DNA of 64,000 nt from Burkholderiaceae bacterium. GTDB taxonomy: Bacteria > Pseudomonadota > Gammaproteobacteria > Burkholderiales > Burkholderiaceae_E. The notes beneath the pieces are model-generated. The model saw only the letters and a list, made by a program, of their open reading frames with translations, was not told where the DNA came from and ran no database searches. Location of the stretch: the NCBI GenBank assembly GCA_016710525.1, contig JADJVQ010000018.1, positions 1-64,000 on the forward strand, in the 5' to 3' direction. The position numbers were made by a program, and so were the translations under genes. Positions within the stretch are counted from its first letter, which is position 1, and every line of letters begins with the position of its first letter. Of this stretch, positions 35,859 through 44,930 are shown piece by piece.

Positions 35859-36347
35859 TCAGCGTTTCGGGTGGGCTGAAATCACGTGCCCGACCTGCCA
35901 GGGACGGGGCAGGTGGGCGTGGGCCTGTTTCACCGCGGACAGGCGGGCGCTCAGCTCGTCGGGCATCGGCGAGGTGCGGCGCTGCGACATGTTCACATGC
36001 ACCGACAAGGACTCGTAGGTGGCGGCCAGGTAGCCTTCGGTGCCGTGGAACATCTCCTGGTAGAAATGGATCCGCTTCTGGTCGAAATCGAGCAGCCGGG
36101 CCTCGAAGCGCAGCGGGTCGCCCTCTTTGACCTCGCGCATGAAGTTCAAGTGGGATTCAAGCGCAAAGGTCGATGATCCGGTGCGTTGTCGGAACTCCCG
36201 GTTCAATCCCAGGAATTCGAAGAAGGGCTCGGCGGCGATGTCGAATACCACGTGGTAGTAGCCCACGTTCATGTGGCCGTTGTTGTCGATCCATCCCGGA
36301 AGGACAGTCGCGGTGGCGTCGGCGAACGGGGCGGGCAGCTGGGTCAT
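35859..36347 (-). CDS. Hot-dog fold thioesterase (4HBT-like)
   Basis: 162 residues. The motif WIDNNGHMNVGYYHVVFD (about 19-36) is the active-site signature of 4-hydroxybenzoyl-CoA/betainyl-CoA-type thioesterases, with Asp21 as catalytic candidate; FALESHLNFMREVKEGDPL and FDQKRIHFYQEMFH continue the fold. It should hydrolyse an acyl-CoA; betainyl-CoA (carnitine metabolism) is one option but no carnitine gene is nearby. Cytoplasmic. The stop codon directly abuts that of the membrane-fusion gene on the other strand. It is transcribed alone. Confidence 0.88.
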   Translation of the reverse strand: MTQLPAPFADATATVLPGWIDNNGHMNVGYYHVVFDIAAEPFFEFLGLNREFRQRTGSSTFALESHLNFMREVKEGDPLRFEARLLDFDQKRIHFYQEMFHGTEGYLAATYESLSVHVNMSQRRTSPMPDELSARLSAVKQAHAHLPRPWQVGHVISAHPKR

Positions 36348-36573
36348 GGGGCAGATCCGGGGCGGTCAGGAGGGGATGGGCAGCAAGGAGCGGGCAGCAC
36401 GAGGCGCCCGGCGACCGGTATTTTGCCAGCCGTGGCGACCGGGGTCGGTCCACAGAGGCCAGTTTGCGCCGTATGACCACTGGGCGCCGCGTGTGCCGCC
36501 GTCCAAGCATTCCGTCACATCGGCGCCCGGAGGGATCCCTTAGCATCCCAACCGTGAAACCAGAGCTCCGACC

Positions 36574-39099
36574 ATGACCGACCCGGCACGCGAGGTACCG
36601 CGCGTTGCGCTTTTCGAGCAGGCCCTGACGCGCCTGTCGCAGACGCTCGAGCGTTCTTTGCGGGGCGCGATTGCCGAAGTCGCGGGCGATCTCGACGCCG
36701 CGGCGGAGTTCGAAGCCGATCCGCGCGACCGCCAATCGCTGATCCAGTCGGCCGGACTGTTCCGGGTGCAGGTGCCCGAGCGCACCACCGAGGTGGTCAA
36801 TGCGCTGGCCGAGCGCGCCAGCCGCTGCATCGAATACGCGAGCCGCGCCGACGACGAAGACCGGGCGCTCAGCCTGCTGCTCGAAGACGACGTCGAGCAG
36901 CAGATGCTGGTCAGCGACATGGCGCGCGCGGTGCGCGGCATCGTGGCGGCCGACTACCTGAGCTTTTCCGAGCGGGTCCATGCCCTGTGGCCCGGCTTGT
37001 GGACCAATGACGACCTCAATCCGCTGGGCGCCCGAACCCTGGCCTCATCGACGGTCCAGGGCTTCGCGATGCCCGGGGCAACACCGCTTACCCGGCTGCA
37101 GGTGCGGCGCTCGCTGCTGCGCCGCCTGCCCGCGGTGCTCGCGCTGGCCCTCGAGGACATCGAACGCTGGCTGATCAGCCAGGGCGTCAGCACCGGCGGT
37201 GCGGTGACCCGGCCCGCGGCGCGCGCCCGGGCGAACCCGGAGGGTGCCGGCATCGCGGCGTCGCTGCTGGAGCAGGGCGCCGACGAGCCGCCCGCACAGC
37301 CTCTTCCCCCGGGGGGTGCCGCGATCGCTGAGACCACACCGGCCGGGCAAGCGGATGATCCGGGCCCGGCATCATCGCCGGCCGACCCGGGTCAGCGCTC
37401 CCTGGAACACACCGAACGAGCCGCCGATGTCGCCCGCATCCTCGGTTCGTCGCCGCTGGCGCGGCCGGCGAGTGGGCATCTGCCCGTGCTGCCGACCTTG
37501 CAGCCGGTGGTCGAACTGGAGCGTGACGCCGTCGCCTTCGCCCATTCGATCGGCGTCAGCCCTTACGGTCGCGAAGCCCGAGCCCGCTTCTTCGGCAATG
37601 CGCGCTCGCGGCTGCACGATGCCCAGGTGCCGCCGGCGCAATTGGCGGTCGTCGACCTGGTGGCGGCCATGTTCGACTACGTGATCGACGACCATCGACT
37701 GCCCGAATCGGTCAAGCCGATGATCTGGCGCCTGCAGCAGCCCACGCTGGCGCTCGCGATCCTCGATCCGGCCTACCTGGGCGACGAACCGCGGTCGCTG
37801 CGCCGGCTGATCGAAAATCTCGGTGCGATCGCCAACGCATTCGCCGACGACATGAGCCGCGGCGGCGAGCTGCATCGGCGCCTCGAAACCGTGGTCCGCG
37901 CGGTCGAGATCGTGGCCGGCGCCCTGCAGACCCGTTCCGCGGTCATGGCGCGGCAGGTCGAGCATGAATACACCCGCGCCGCGCGCAACGTGACCCAGCT
38001 GATCGAGCGCCTGGTCCGCGAGCGCAGCGACCTCGAATCGACCAAAGCCAAACAGAATCGCCGCGATTACCGCCGGCGTCCCTCCCGCGAGCGCGAGGAG
38101 GAAGTCACCGTCCGCCTGTCGGTGATGCTGGGCGAACGGCTCGAGCGGCATCGGGTCCCGGAGTCGGTGCGCGAGTTCCTGCTCAATGTCTGGCTGCGTC
38201 AGTTGCGCACGGCGGCATTGCGCGATGGCGAGGAAAGCGGCGAATTCAAGGTGGCGATGCAAGTGGTCGACGACCTGTTGTGGAGCCTGGATACCCAGAT
38301 CCTTCGTGGCGGTCGGCGCGAGCTCGCCGTCCGGATTCCGCCGCTGATCCGGCTGCTGACCCAGGGCGTGCGCGAGATCGGCGTCAAGGACGACGAGCTC
38401 AAGCCCTTCTTCGACGAACTCTTCCTGATCCATCTGCGCAAGATGCAGCGCCCCGACGACGAGGGCGCCGGCAGTGCGGGCCGGCGAGCGCCGGCGGCGC
38501 GCCGCCCGATACCGCCGACCAGCAGGCCGGCGGCCGACACCGGGCTCGACGACATCGGGCCGGCTCCCCGGGCGCCCGAGGCGCAGATTCCCAGTTCGTT
38601 GCGCGCTCGACCGCTGGCCAACCGCCGCGCCGGCGACGATCCCCAGCCTCGCGGCGGGCTCGTCCGCCGCCGCCCAGCCGACGCGCCCGGCCTGACAGGA
38701 GGCCCTCCAGCCCCGCGCGCCGAGCACCCCCAGCCTCTGGCCGATCCCGATCCGGCACGCGAGGCCGATCTGGCTCGAGGTGCGGAAGAGGAAGCCGCGG
38801 CGGGCGCACCCGGCCAGCGCCTGCTCGAAGTGCTGTCTTCGATCGACCTGGCCGATCTGCCCGCGAATCCGACCATCGTGCCGATGATGGGGGCCGATCC
38901 GGTGTCGCGCCTGGCCCGCGGAAACTGGCTGCAGATGTTCGCCCGCGACGGATCGACCTCGTATGCGAAGGTGGCGTGGATCAACTCGCGACGCACCGTC
39001 GTGCTGCTGGTGCGCCATCCCGATCGTCGAGCCCTGTCGCTGCGTGCCTCCGAGGTGGTCGAACGATTCGCCCAGGGGCGGGCCTTCCTGATCGAATAA
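36574..39099 (+). CDS. DUF1631 family protein
   Basis: 841 residues, mostly helical. Conserved blocks such as NDDLNPLGARTLA, VVDLVAAMFDYVIDDHRLPESVKPMIWRLQQP, LRRLIENLGAIANAF, EFLLNVWLRQLRTAALRDG and the C-terminal KLAWINSRRTVVLLV type (here AKVAWINSRRTVVLLVRHPD) mark the DUF1631 family, widespread in beta- and gammaproteobacteria and unassigned. The C-terminal segment (~785-841) with YAKVAWINSRRTVVLLV is PilZ-like in pattern, which would fit c-di-GMP binding, but I cannot see the RxxxR/DxSxxG signature, so this is speculation. Pro/Arg-rich linkers at about 205-270 and 635-730. Isolated gene, convergent with fbpC. Confidence 0.85.
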   Translation: MTDPAREVPRVALFEQALTRLSQTLERSLRGAIAEVAGDLDAAAEFEADPRDRQSLIQSAGLFRVQVPERTTEVVNALAERASRCIEYASRADDEDRALSLLLEDDVEQQMLVSDMARAVRGIVAADYLSFSERVHALWPGLWTNDDLNPLGARTLASSTVQGFAMPGATPLTRLQVRRSLLRRLPAVLALALEDIERWLISQGVSTGGAVTRPAARARANPEGAGIAASLLEQGADEPPAQPLPPGGAAIAETTPAGQADDPGPASSPADPGQRSLEHTERAADVARILGSSPLARPASGHLPVLPTLQPVVELERDAVAFAHSIGVSPYGREARARFFGNARSRLHDAQVPPAQLAVVDLVAAMFDYVIDDHRLPESVKPMIWRLQQPTLALAILDPAYLGDEPRSLRRLIENLGAIANAFADDMSRGGELHRRLETVVRAVEIVAGALQTRSAVMARQVEHEYTRAARNVTQLIERLVRERSDLESTKAKQNRRDYRRRPSREREEEVTVRLSVMLGERLERHRVPESVREFLLNVWLRQLRTAALRDGEESGEFKVAMQVVDDLLWSLDTQILRGGRRELAVRIPPLIRLLTQGVREIGVKDDELKPFFDELFLIHLRKMQRPDDEGAGSAGRRAPAARRPIPPTSRPAADTGLDDIGPAPRAPEAQIPSSLRARPLANRRAGDDPQPRGGLVRRRPADAPGLTGGPPAPRAEHPQPLADPDPAREADLARGAEEEAAAGAPGQRLLEVLSSIDLADLPANPTIVPMMGADPVSRLARGNWLQMFARDGSTSYAKVAWINSRRTVVLLVRHPDRRALSLRASEVVERFAQGRAFLIE

Positions 39100-39205
39100 G
39101 CGAATCGGCGGCAGCGGCGCGGACGAACCCGGGCGGACCCGAACTCGGATCTCGGCCCGGACTCGACGCTGTACCGGGACCCTGACCCTGACCCGGTTCA
39201 GCGCC

Positions 39206-40361
39206 TCAGCCCCGGGCGCCCGGCTCCTCGGCCGGGAACGTCACGACATGGTCGGCATCGAAGCGGATTCCGACCCGTTCGCCCAGCGCGTGGTCATGAT
39301 GGCTGGGAACCAGTGCGAGCAGTTGCGCGCCACTGGGCAGGCGCAGTGTGTACAGGAACTGCGCGCCCCGAAACGCCTTGCGCACCACCTCGGCCTGCAG
39401 CGGACTGGCGTCGTCGTGAATGATGTCGTCCGGACGCAGCAGGATCGAAACGTCCCCATCGATACTGGCGCTCGCGCCGGCCAGCGCCTGGTCGGTGCGT
39501 GCCCTGATCGGCAGCACTCCCAGCTCGAAATGCACTTCGGAAAGTCCGTCGCGCTGAAACAGCCGCCCCGGCAGAAATGAGCCGAGTCCGACGAAATCGG
39601 CCACCTCGCGTGTGCTGGGCCGGTGGTACAGGCGATAGGGCGTGTCCCACTGGGCGATCGCGCCGGCCTGCATCACGCCGACCACATCGGCCATCGCGAA
39701 GGCTTCGTACTGGTCGTGGGTGACCAGCAGCGCGGTCGTGCCCGCCTCGTTGAGGATGTCGCGCAGTTCCATCGCCAGCCGTTCGCGCAGGTCGGGATCG
39801 AGATTCGAGAACGGCTCGTCCAGCAGCAGCAGGCGGGGCGAGGGCGCCAGCGCACGGGCCAGCGCCACGCGCTGCTGCTGCCCGCCGGAGAGTTCGTGGG
39901 GGAAGCGCGAGGCGAGGCTGCGCAGTCCGACCAGATCGAGCATGCGCTGGATCCGGGACTGGCGCTGGCCGCGTCCCAGCCCGGGCGATCGCAGCCCGAA
40001 CCCGACATTGTCGCTGACGCTGAGGTGCGGAAACAACGCGTAGTCCTGGAACACGATGCCCACGCCGCGGTCTTCGGGTTCGACCCAGACGTTCGGCCCG
40101 ACCACCTGCTGATCCTCGACCCGCACCGAACCGGCCGACGGCTTCACGAAGCCCGGCGATGGCGCGCAGCGCGGTGGTCTTGCCGCACCCGGATGCGCCC
40201 AGCAGGCAGCCGATGCGCCCTTGCGGCAGCTCGAAGCTCAGCCGGTCGACCACGTGCACAAGCCCCGACGGCGTCGCGTAGGCCACGGTCAGGTCCTGGA
40301 CGCACAGGGCCGGCGGCGTGGCGTCTGGCGCGATCTGAGAGAGAGGGGACGGTGAATGCAT
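39206..40361 (-). CDS. fbpC: FbpC-type iron(III) ABC transporter ATPase (frameshifted)
   Basis: About 384 residues after correction. Walker A LLGASGCGKTTALRAIAG is in one frame and the rest (VFQDYALFPHLSVSDNVGFG, LSGGQQQRVALARALA, LLLLDEPFSNLD, LVTHDQYEAFAMAD, the C-terminal TOBE-like domain) in another. A surplus C in the CCC at about 40152-40154 causes this; removing it gives AGFVKPSAGSV, as in FbpC proteins. The sequence type is FbpC/AfuC (ferric iron or putrescine-like importers). ATG 40361 overlaps the GTG of the divergent permease by ten bases. The periplasmic binding protein is not in the window. Confidence 0.82.
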
Positions 40362-42052
40362 ATAATTCTTGTTCAATTTCATTCTACCGAAGCGCCATCG
40401 ACTCCACCCCTTTGCCCGTCGCATCCGGTTCACACGGACTGGCACGGGCCTCCGCCACGACACTGGGCACGCTGGCCACGATCGGCGCGCTGATGACCGC
40501 GGCCCCTATCCTGGTCCTGCTCGGCATGGCGATGTCGCCGCAGGGTGGATGGGAGACGCTCGGCCACCTGGCCAGTACCGTGCTGCCGCGGGCCATGCTG
40601 ATGTCGATCGCGCTGGTCACGGTGGTGCTGGCGGTGGTGCTGCTGCTCGGCGTGGGGGCCGGCTGGCTGGTGGCGGCCTATGAATTTCCAGGGCGCGCCT
40701 GGTTGTCGTGGGCGCTGGTGCTGCCGCTGTCCATGCCGGCGTTCGTGCTCGCCTATGCCTATACCGACTTCCTCGACACGTCGGGGCCGCTGCAGACCGC
40801 GCTGCGGGCGCTGACCGGCTGGACGGTACGCGGCTACTGGTTCCCCGACATCCGGTCGCTGCCGGGGGCCGGTGTGTGTCTGGGCCTGGCCTTGTACCCC
40901 TACGTCTACATGCTGGCGCGGTCGGCCTTCGCCGAACGCTCGGCCTCGCTGTCGGACGCCGCCCGATCGCTGGGCCTGTCGCCGCGTGCCACCTGGTGGC
41001 GGGTGATCTGGCCGGTCGCCCGGCCCGCCGTGGCTGCCGGCAGCGCCCTCGTCCTGATGGAGACCCTGGCCGACTTCGGGACGGTCAGCTATTTCGGCAT
41101 CGATACCCTCACGGCGGGCATCTACCGATCCTGGCAGGGCATGGGAGATCGGGTCGCGGCGGCGCGGCTGGCGATCGTGCTGCTGCTCCTGGTCGGCGGT
41201 CTGGCGTATGCCGAGCGGCGCCAGCGCACGCGCATGCGCTTTCATTCGCGGGCGGCCCGCCCGGCACAGCGCCTGCGATTGCACGGAGCCCGCGCCTGGC
41301 GCGCGACCGGACTGGCGCTGGTGCCGGTGCTCGCCGGATTCGTCCTGCCCGCCTGTCTGCTGCTGCGGGCCTGGTTCGCCGCCGGACTGCCGGGCGACGA
41401 TCGGGTCGGAGCCTGGCTGCTGAACTCGCTGCTGCTGGCCGGCCTGGCCACCGCCCTGATCCTGCCGGTGGCCGTGGTGACCGCGTATGCCGCCCGGATC
41501 GTCGGCGGCCGATCGGTGCGCCTGGCGGTGGCGCTGGCCTGCGCCGGATACGCCTTGCCGGGCGTGGTGATCGGGGTCGGGCTGCTCGTCTGGGTCGGCA
41601 TGATCGACCGCTGGCTGGGCATGATGGTGCTGGGGGGTACGATCGCGGCGGTGGTGTATGCCTATGGGGTGCGTTTCTTTTCGATTGCCTATCAGGGCGT
41701 CGAGTCGGCGCTGGCCCGCATCAGCCCCTCGATGGACCAGAGCGCGCGCAGCCTGGGCGCGCCGCCGCTCGAGGTGCTGGCGCGTGTGCATTGGCCGCTG
41801 CTGCGCCCCAGCCTGGCCGCCGCCGCGCTGCTGGTGGTGGTGGATTGCCTGAAGGAACTGCCGGCTACGCTGGTGTTGCGGCCCTTCAACTTCGACACCC
41901 TGGCGGTGGCGGCCTATCACTTCGCCGCCGACGAACGACTGGCCGAAGCAGCGCTGCCATCGCTGCTGATGGTGCTGGCGGGTCTGGCGCCGGTGCTGCT
42001 GCTGTCGCGTGCGGCGGAACGCCATTCGTCCGGCAGTGCAACAGAGCACTGA
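40352..42052 (+). CDS. fbpB: FbpB-type iron(III) ABC transporter permease
   Basis: 566 residues from GTG 40352, about 12 membrane helices in two homologous halves, each with an EAA-like loop: SDAARSLGLSPRATWWRVIWPVARPAV (about 230) and DQSARSLGAPPLEVLARVHWPLLRPSL (about 470). This double permease is that of FbpB/AfuB/SfuB. It should work with the divergent FbpC-like ATPase. The start is uncertain: GTG 40352 has AGGGG upstream, but it overlaps fbpC's start; a TTG at 40412 is the alternative. It ends inside the predicted promoter of tRNA-Val. A Fur-regulated promoter would be expected, but I see no convincing Fur box in the short AT-rich gap. Confidence 0.86.
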   Translation: MNAYNSCSISFYRSAIDSTPLPVASGSHGLARASATTLGTLATIGALMTAAPILVLLGMAMSPQGGWETLGHLASTVLPRAMLMSIALVTVVLAVVLLLGVGAGWLVAAYEFPGRAWLSWALVLPLSMPAFVLAYAYTDFLDTSGPLQTALRALTGWTVRGYWFPDIRSLPGAGVCLGLALYPYVYMLARSAFAERSASLSDAARSLGLSPRATWWRVIWPVARPAVAAGSALVLMETLADFGTVSYFGIDTLTAGIYRSWQGMGDRVAAARLAIVLLLLVGGLAYAERRQRTRMRFHSRAARPAQRLRLHGARAWRATGLALVPVLAGFVLPACLLLRAWFAAGLPGDDRVGAWLLNSLLLAGLATALILPVAVVTAYAARIVGGRSVRLAVALACAGYALPGVVIGVGLLVWVGMIDRWLGMMVLGGTIAAVVYAYGVRFFSIAYQGVESALARISPSMDQSARSLGAPPLEVLARVHWPLLRPSLAAAALLVVVDCLKELPATLVLRPFNFDTLAVAAYHFAADERLAEAALPSLLMVLAGLAPVLLLSRAAERHSSGSATEH

Positions 42053-42076
42053 CAAGCCCGAATTTTCTGTTATTAT
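42049..42076 (+). promoter_or_regulatory. Predicted promoter of tRNA-Val
   Basis: CTGACA (42049-42054), 16-bp spacer, TATTAT (42071-42076), 11 bp before the mature tRNA. The -35 overlaps the fbpB stop codon. Confidence 0.6.
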
Positions 42077-42087
42077 CTTGGGCTTGC

Positions 42088-42164
42088 AGGCGCGTAGCTC
42101 AGCTGGTTAGAGCACCACCTTGACATGGTGGGGGTCGTTGGTTCGAGTCCAATCGCGCCTACCA
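42088..42164 (+). tRNA. tRNA-Val (anticodon GAC)
   Basis: 77 nt including an encoded CCA. Acceptor stem AGGCGCG/CGCGCCT is perfect, D arm GCTC-GAGC, anticodon stem CCACC/GGTGG around loop TTGACAT (anticodon GAC), variable loop, T arm GTTGG/CCAAT with TTCGAGT, discriminator A. It is transcribed toward thrS, 209 bp downstream. Confidence 0.97.
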
Positions 42165-42299
42165 GAATTCTCCGGGGTAGTGCCCGATTCGTTTTCTGTT
42201 AGTGCCTTCAACACATTTGCCGGCCATGGTTATGACACCGCTGACTACATCGCGTTCGGAGTCAATCCGCTAAGCCGGCATTCGTCTGCATACCACTCG

Positions 42300-42328
42300 A
42301 AAAGCGCGGCCTGTCCGCGCTTTTTGTT
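42300..42328 (+). terminator. Intrinsic terminator between tRNA-Val and thrS
   Basis: AAAAGCGCGG (42300-42309), loop CCTGT, CCGCGCTTTT (42315-42324), and T-rich 3' end (TTTTTGTTTTC). It ends 45 bp before the thrS ATG. It can be the end of the tRNA-Val transcript or, as it is close to thrS, an attenuator; no promoter consensus is visible in the 45 bp after it. Confidence 0.85.
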
Positions 42329-42373
42329 TTCTTGTCTTCCGGTTGGCAACCTCATTGGGTTGGGAACAAAGCC

Positions 42374-44404
42374 ATGGTCAACATCACACTCCCCGACGGT
42401 TCCGTGCGGCAGTTTCCGGCGCCGGTCAGTGTCGCTGACGTCGCGCGTTCGATCGGCGCCGGTCTGGCCAAGGCCGCGCTGGCCGGCCGCCTCGATGGCG
42501 AGCTGGTCGACACCAGCACGGTGATCGAGCGCGATGCGCGCCTGGCCATCGTCACCGACAAGGATGCCGACGGACTCGACGTCATCCGGCACTCCACCGC
42601 CCACCTGCTGGCCTATGCCGTCAAGGAGCTCTTCCCCGAGGCGCAGGTGACGATCGGGCCGGTCATCGACAACGGCTTCTATTACGATTTTTCGTACACC
42701 CGGCCGTTCACGCCCGAAGATCTCGAGCGCATCGAGGCGCGCATGCGCGAACTGGCCGCGCGCGACGAGGCGGTCAGCCGCGAGGTCTGGGACCGCGACG
42801 AAGCCGTCGCGTTCTTCAAGTCGCTGGGCGAGCATTACAAGGCCGAGATCATCGGTTCCATTCCGGCCGGACAGTCGATTTCGCTGTATCGCGAGGGCAG
42901 CTTCATCGACCTGTGCCGCGGCCCGCACGTGCCGTCCACCGGCAAGCTGAAGGTCTTCAAGCTGATGAAGGTCGCCGGCGCCTATTGGCGCGGCGATGCC
43001 AAGAACGAGATGCTCCAGCGCATCTACGGCACCGCGTGGTCCAATCAGAAGGACCAGGACGCCTATCTGCACATGCTCGAAGAGGCCGAGCGCCGCGACC
43101 ATCGCAAGCTGGGCCGCGAACTCGACCTGTTCCACATGCAGGAAGAGGCGCCAGGCCTGATCTTCTGGCATCCCAAGGGCTGGACGATCTGGCAGCAGGT
43201 CGAGCAGTACATGCGCCGGGTCTACCAGGACAGCGGCTACCAGGAGGTCAAGGGTCCCCAGATCCTCGATCGCTCGCTGTGGGAGCGCACCGGCCACTGG
43301 GAGAACTACCGCGAGCACATGTTCGTGACCGAGTCCGAGAATCGGGTGTACGCGCTCAAGCCCATGAACTGCCCGGGGCATGTCCAGATCTTCAAGTCCG
43401 ACCTGCGCTCGTACCGCGAGCTGCCGCTGCGCTATGGCGAGTTCGGCCAGTGCCATCGCAACGAGCCATCGGGCGCGCTGCACGGCATCCTGCGGGTGCG
43501 CGGCTTCACCCAGGACGATGGCCACATCTTCTGCACCGAGGACCAGATCCTCGAAGAGTGCGCGATGTTCACCGAGCAGCTGCGCCGCGTGTATGCCGAC
43601 TTCGGCTTCACCGACATCCTGTACAAGGTGGCTACCCGTCCGGACAACCGCGTGGGCTCCGACGAATTCTGGGACAAGGCCGAACACGCGGTGATGGAGT
43701 CGCTGCGCCGCTCCGGCTGCGAGTTCGAGATCTCGCCGGGCGACGGCGCTTTCTACGGCCCCAAGATCGAGTACACCCTGAAGGATGCGCTGGGCCGCCA
43801 GTGGCAGTGCGGCACGATGCAGGTCGACTACAACACGGCCGAGCGTCTGGGTGCAGAATACGTGGCCGAGGACAACGGCCGGCGCCATCCGGTGATGCTG
43901 CATCGCGCCATCGTCGGGTCGCTCGAGCGTTTCATCGGCATCCTGATCGAAAACCACGCCGGCGCCATGCCGATGTGGCTGTCGCCCCTGCAGGCGGTGG
44001 TCATGAGCATCACCGAAGCCCACGCCGATTACGCCCAGAGCGTTGTCCAGGCGCTGAAAAAACAAGGGTTTAGGGTGCAGGCCGATTTGCGTAACGAGAA
44101 AATCAACTATAAAATCCGAGAGTTTAGCCTGCAGAAAGTTCCGTACATTCTCGTCGTTGGCGAGAAAGAACGGCAGGCAGGCAAGGTGGCTGTGCGTGCG
44201 CGCGGCGGTGTGGATCTGGGGGCAATCGAGCTCGATGCATTTGTCGAGCGGCTGCACCAGGACATCTCCGCCAAGCGAAGCCAGCCGGAACTGCCCGCGA
44301 AGCATGATGGTTTCGTCACCGGTTCAGCCGGTGATGGGCATCGTTTCCACGGGTGGCCGGTTGGCCCGACGCGCAGCATTGAATGTCATTTGACTGGAGG
44401 TTGA
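42374..44404 (+). CDS. thrS: Threonyl-tRNA synthetase
   Basis: 676 residues. TGS domain (1-62), editing domain with HSTAHLLAYAVKELFP and the FIDLCRGPHVPSTG segment (with the HxxxH and Cys/His zinc-independent editing motif), class II catalytic core with NCPGHVQIFK, RYGEFGQCHRNE (motif 2), FTQDDGHIFC and the motif 3 region HRAIVGSLERFIGILIE, and the anticodon-binding domain. The synthetase charges tRNA-Thr and clears mischarged serine. E. coli ThrRS is 642 residues; the last ~35 here (after DISAKRSQPELPAKHDG) are an extension running into the infC ribosome site. Start ATG 42374 matches the family (MVNITLPDGSV). First gene of thrS-infC-rpmI-rplT. Confidence 0.97.
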   Translation: MVNITLPDGSVRQFPAPVSVADVARSIGAGLAKAALAGRLDGELVDTSTVIERDARLAIVTDKDADGLDVIRHSTAHLLAYAVKELFPEAQVTIGPVIDNGFYYDFSYTRPFTPEDLERIEARMRELAARDEAVSREVWDRDEAVAFFKSLGEHYKAEIIGSIPAGQSISLYREGSFIDLCRGPHVPSTGKLKVFKLMKVAGAYWRGDAKNEMLQRIYGTAWSNQKDQDAYLHMLEEAERRDHRKLGRELDLFHMQEEAPGLIFWHPKGWTIWQQVEQYMRRVYQDSGYQEVKGPQILDRSLWERTGHWENYREHMFVTESENRVYALKPMNCPGHVQIFKSDLRSYRELPLRYGEFGQCHRNEPSGALHGILRVRGFTQDDGHIFCTEDQILEECAMFTEQLRRVYADFGFTDILYKVATRPDNRVGSDEFWDKAEHAVMESLRRSGCEFEISPGDGAFYGPKIEYTLKDALGRQWQCGTMQVDYNTAERLGAEYVAEDNGRRHPVMLHRAIVGSLERFIGILIENHAGAMPMWLSPLQAVVMSITEAHADYAQSVVQALKKQGFRVQADLRNEKINYKIREFSLQKVPYILVVGEKERQAGKVAVRARGGVDLGAIELDAFVERLHQDISAKRSQPELPAKHDGFVTGSAGDGHRFHGWPVGPTRSIECHLTGG

Positions 44405-44408
44405 GACA

Positions 44409-44930
44409 ATCGCTACCGAACGTTCGCATCGCATCAACGGCGAAATAACCGCGCCCGAGCTGCGACTCATCGGGGTCGATAACGAGCCACTCGGTATCGT
44501 CGCTTTCAGGGACGCCATTCGCATGGCCGAAGAGCGTGAGGTCGATCTCGTCGAGATCGCGCCCACCGCTGCCCCGCCGGTCTGCCGCCTGATGGACTAT
44601 GGCAAGTTCAAGTATCAGGAACAGAAAAAGGCGCACGAAGCCAAGCTCAAGCAGAAGATCATCCAGGTCAAGGAAGTCAAGTTCCGACCCGGAACCGATG
44701 ACGGCGACTACAACGTCAAGATCCGCAATCTCGTGCGGTTCCTCGACGAAGGTGACAAAGCCAAGATCACCCTGCGGTTCCGCGGGCGTGAGATGGCTCA
44801 CCAGGAGTTCGGGGTGCGGCTGCTGGAGCGGGTTCGCACCGATCTCGATGCGGTCGGACAGGTCGAGCAGATGCCTCGGTTGGAAGGGCGCCAGATGGTC
44901 ATGATCATCGCGCCCAAGAAGAAGAAGTAA
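44409..44930 (+). CDS. infC: Translation initiation factor IF-3 with AUC start codon
   Basis: 173 residues when read from ATC 44409. ATERSHRINGEITAPELRLI is the standard IF-3 beginning and has no ATG, GTG or TTG in front; the first ATG (44523) would remove the first 38 residues of the N-domain. A perfect GGAGGT (44396-44401) lies 7 nt before the ATC. E. coli infC uses AUU and represses itself because IF-3 rejects non-canonical starts; AUC here should do the same. Domain N ends near residue 70, linker KKAHEAKLKQKI follows, then domain C (RFRGREMAHQEFG). The SD sits at the very end of thrS (stop at 44404), so the two are coupled. Confidence 0.93.
   Translation: MATERSHRINGEITAPELRLIGVDNEPLGIVAFRDAIRMAEEREVDLVEIAPTAAPPVCRLMDYGKFKYQEQKKAHEAKLKQKIIQVKEVKFRPGTDDGDYNVKIRNLVRFLDEGDKAKITLRFRGREMAHQEFGVRLLERVRTDLDAVGQVEQMPRLEGRQMVMIIAPKKKK

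Noticed and set aside
39623..40351. N-terminal extension of fbpB through the fbpC region
   Set aside because: It lies on the strand opposite to fbpC and is not coding-like; the membrane protein begins near 40352.
42120..42524. A 134-residue plus-strand protein over tRNA-Val and thrS start
   Set aside because: It overlaps the tRNA, the terminator and thrS in another frame; no motif.
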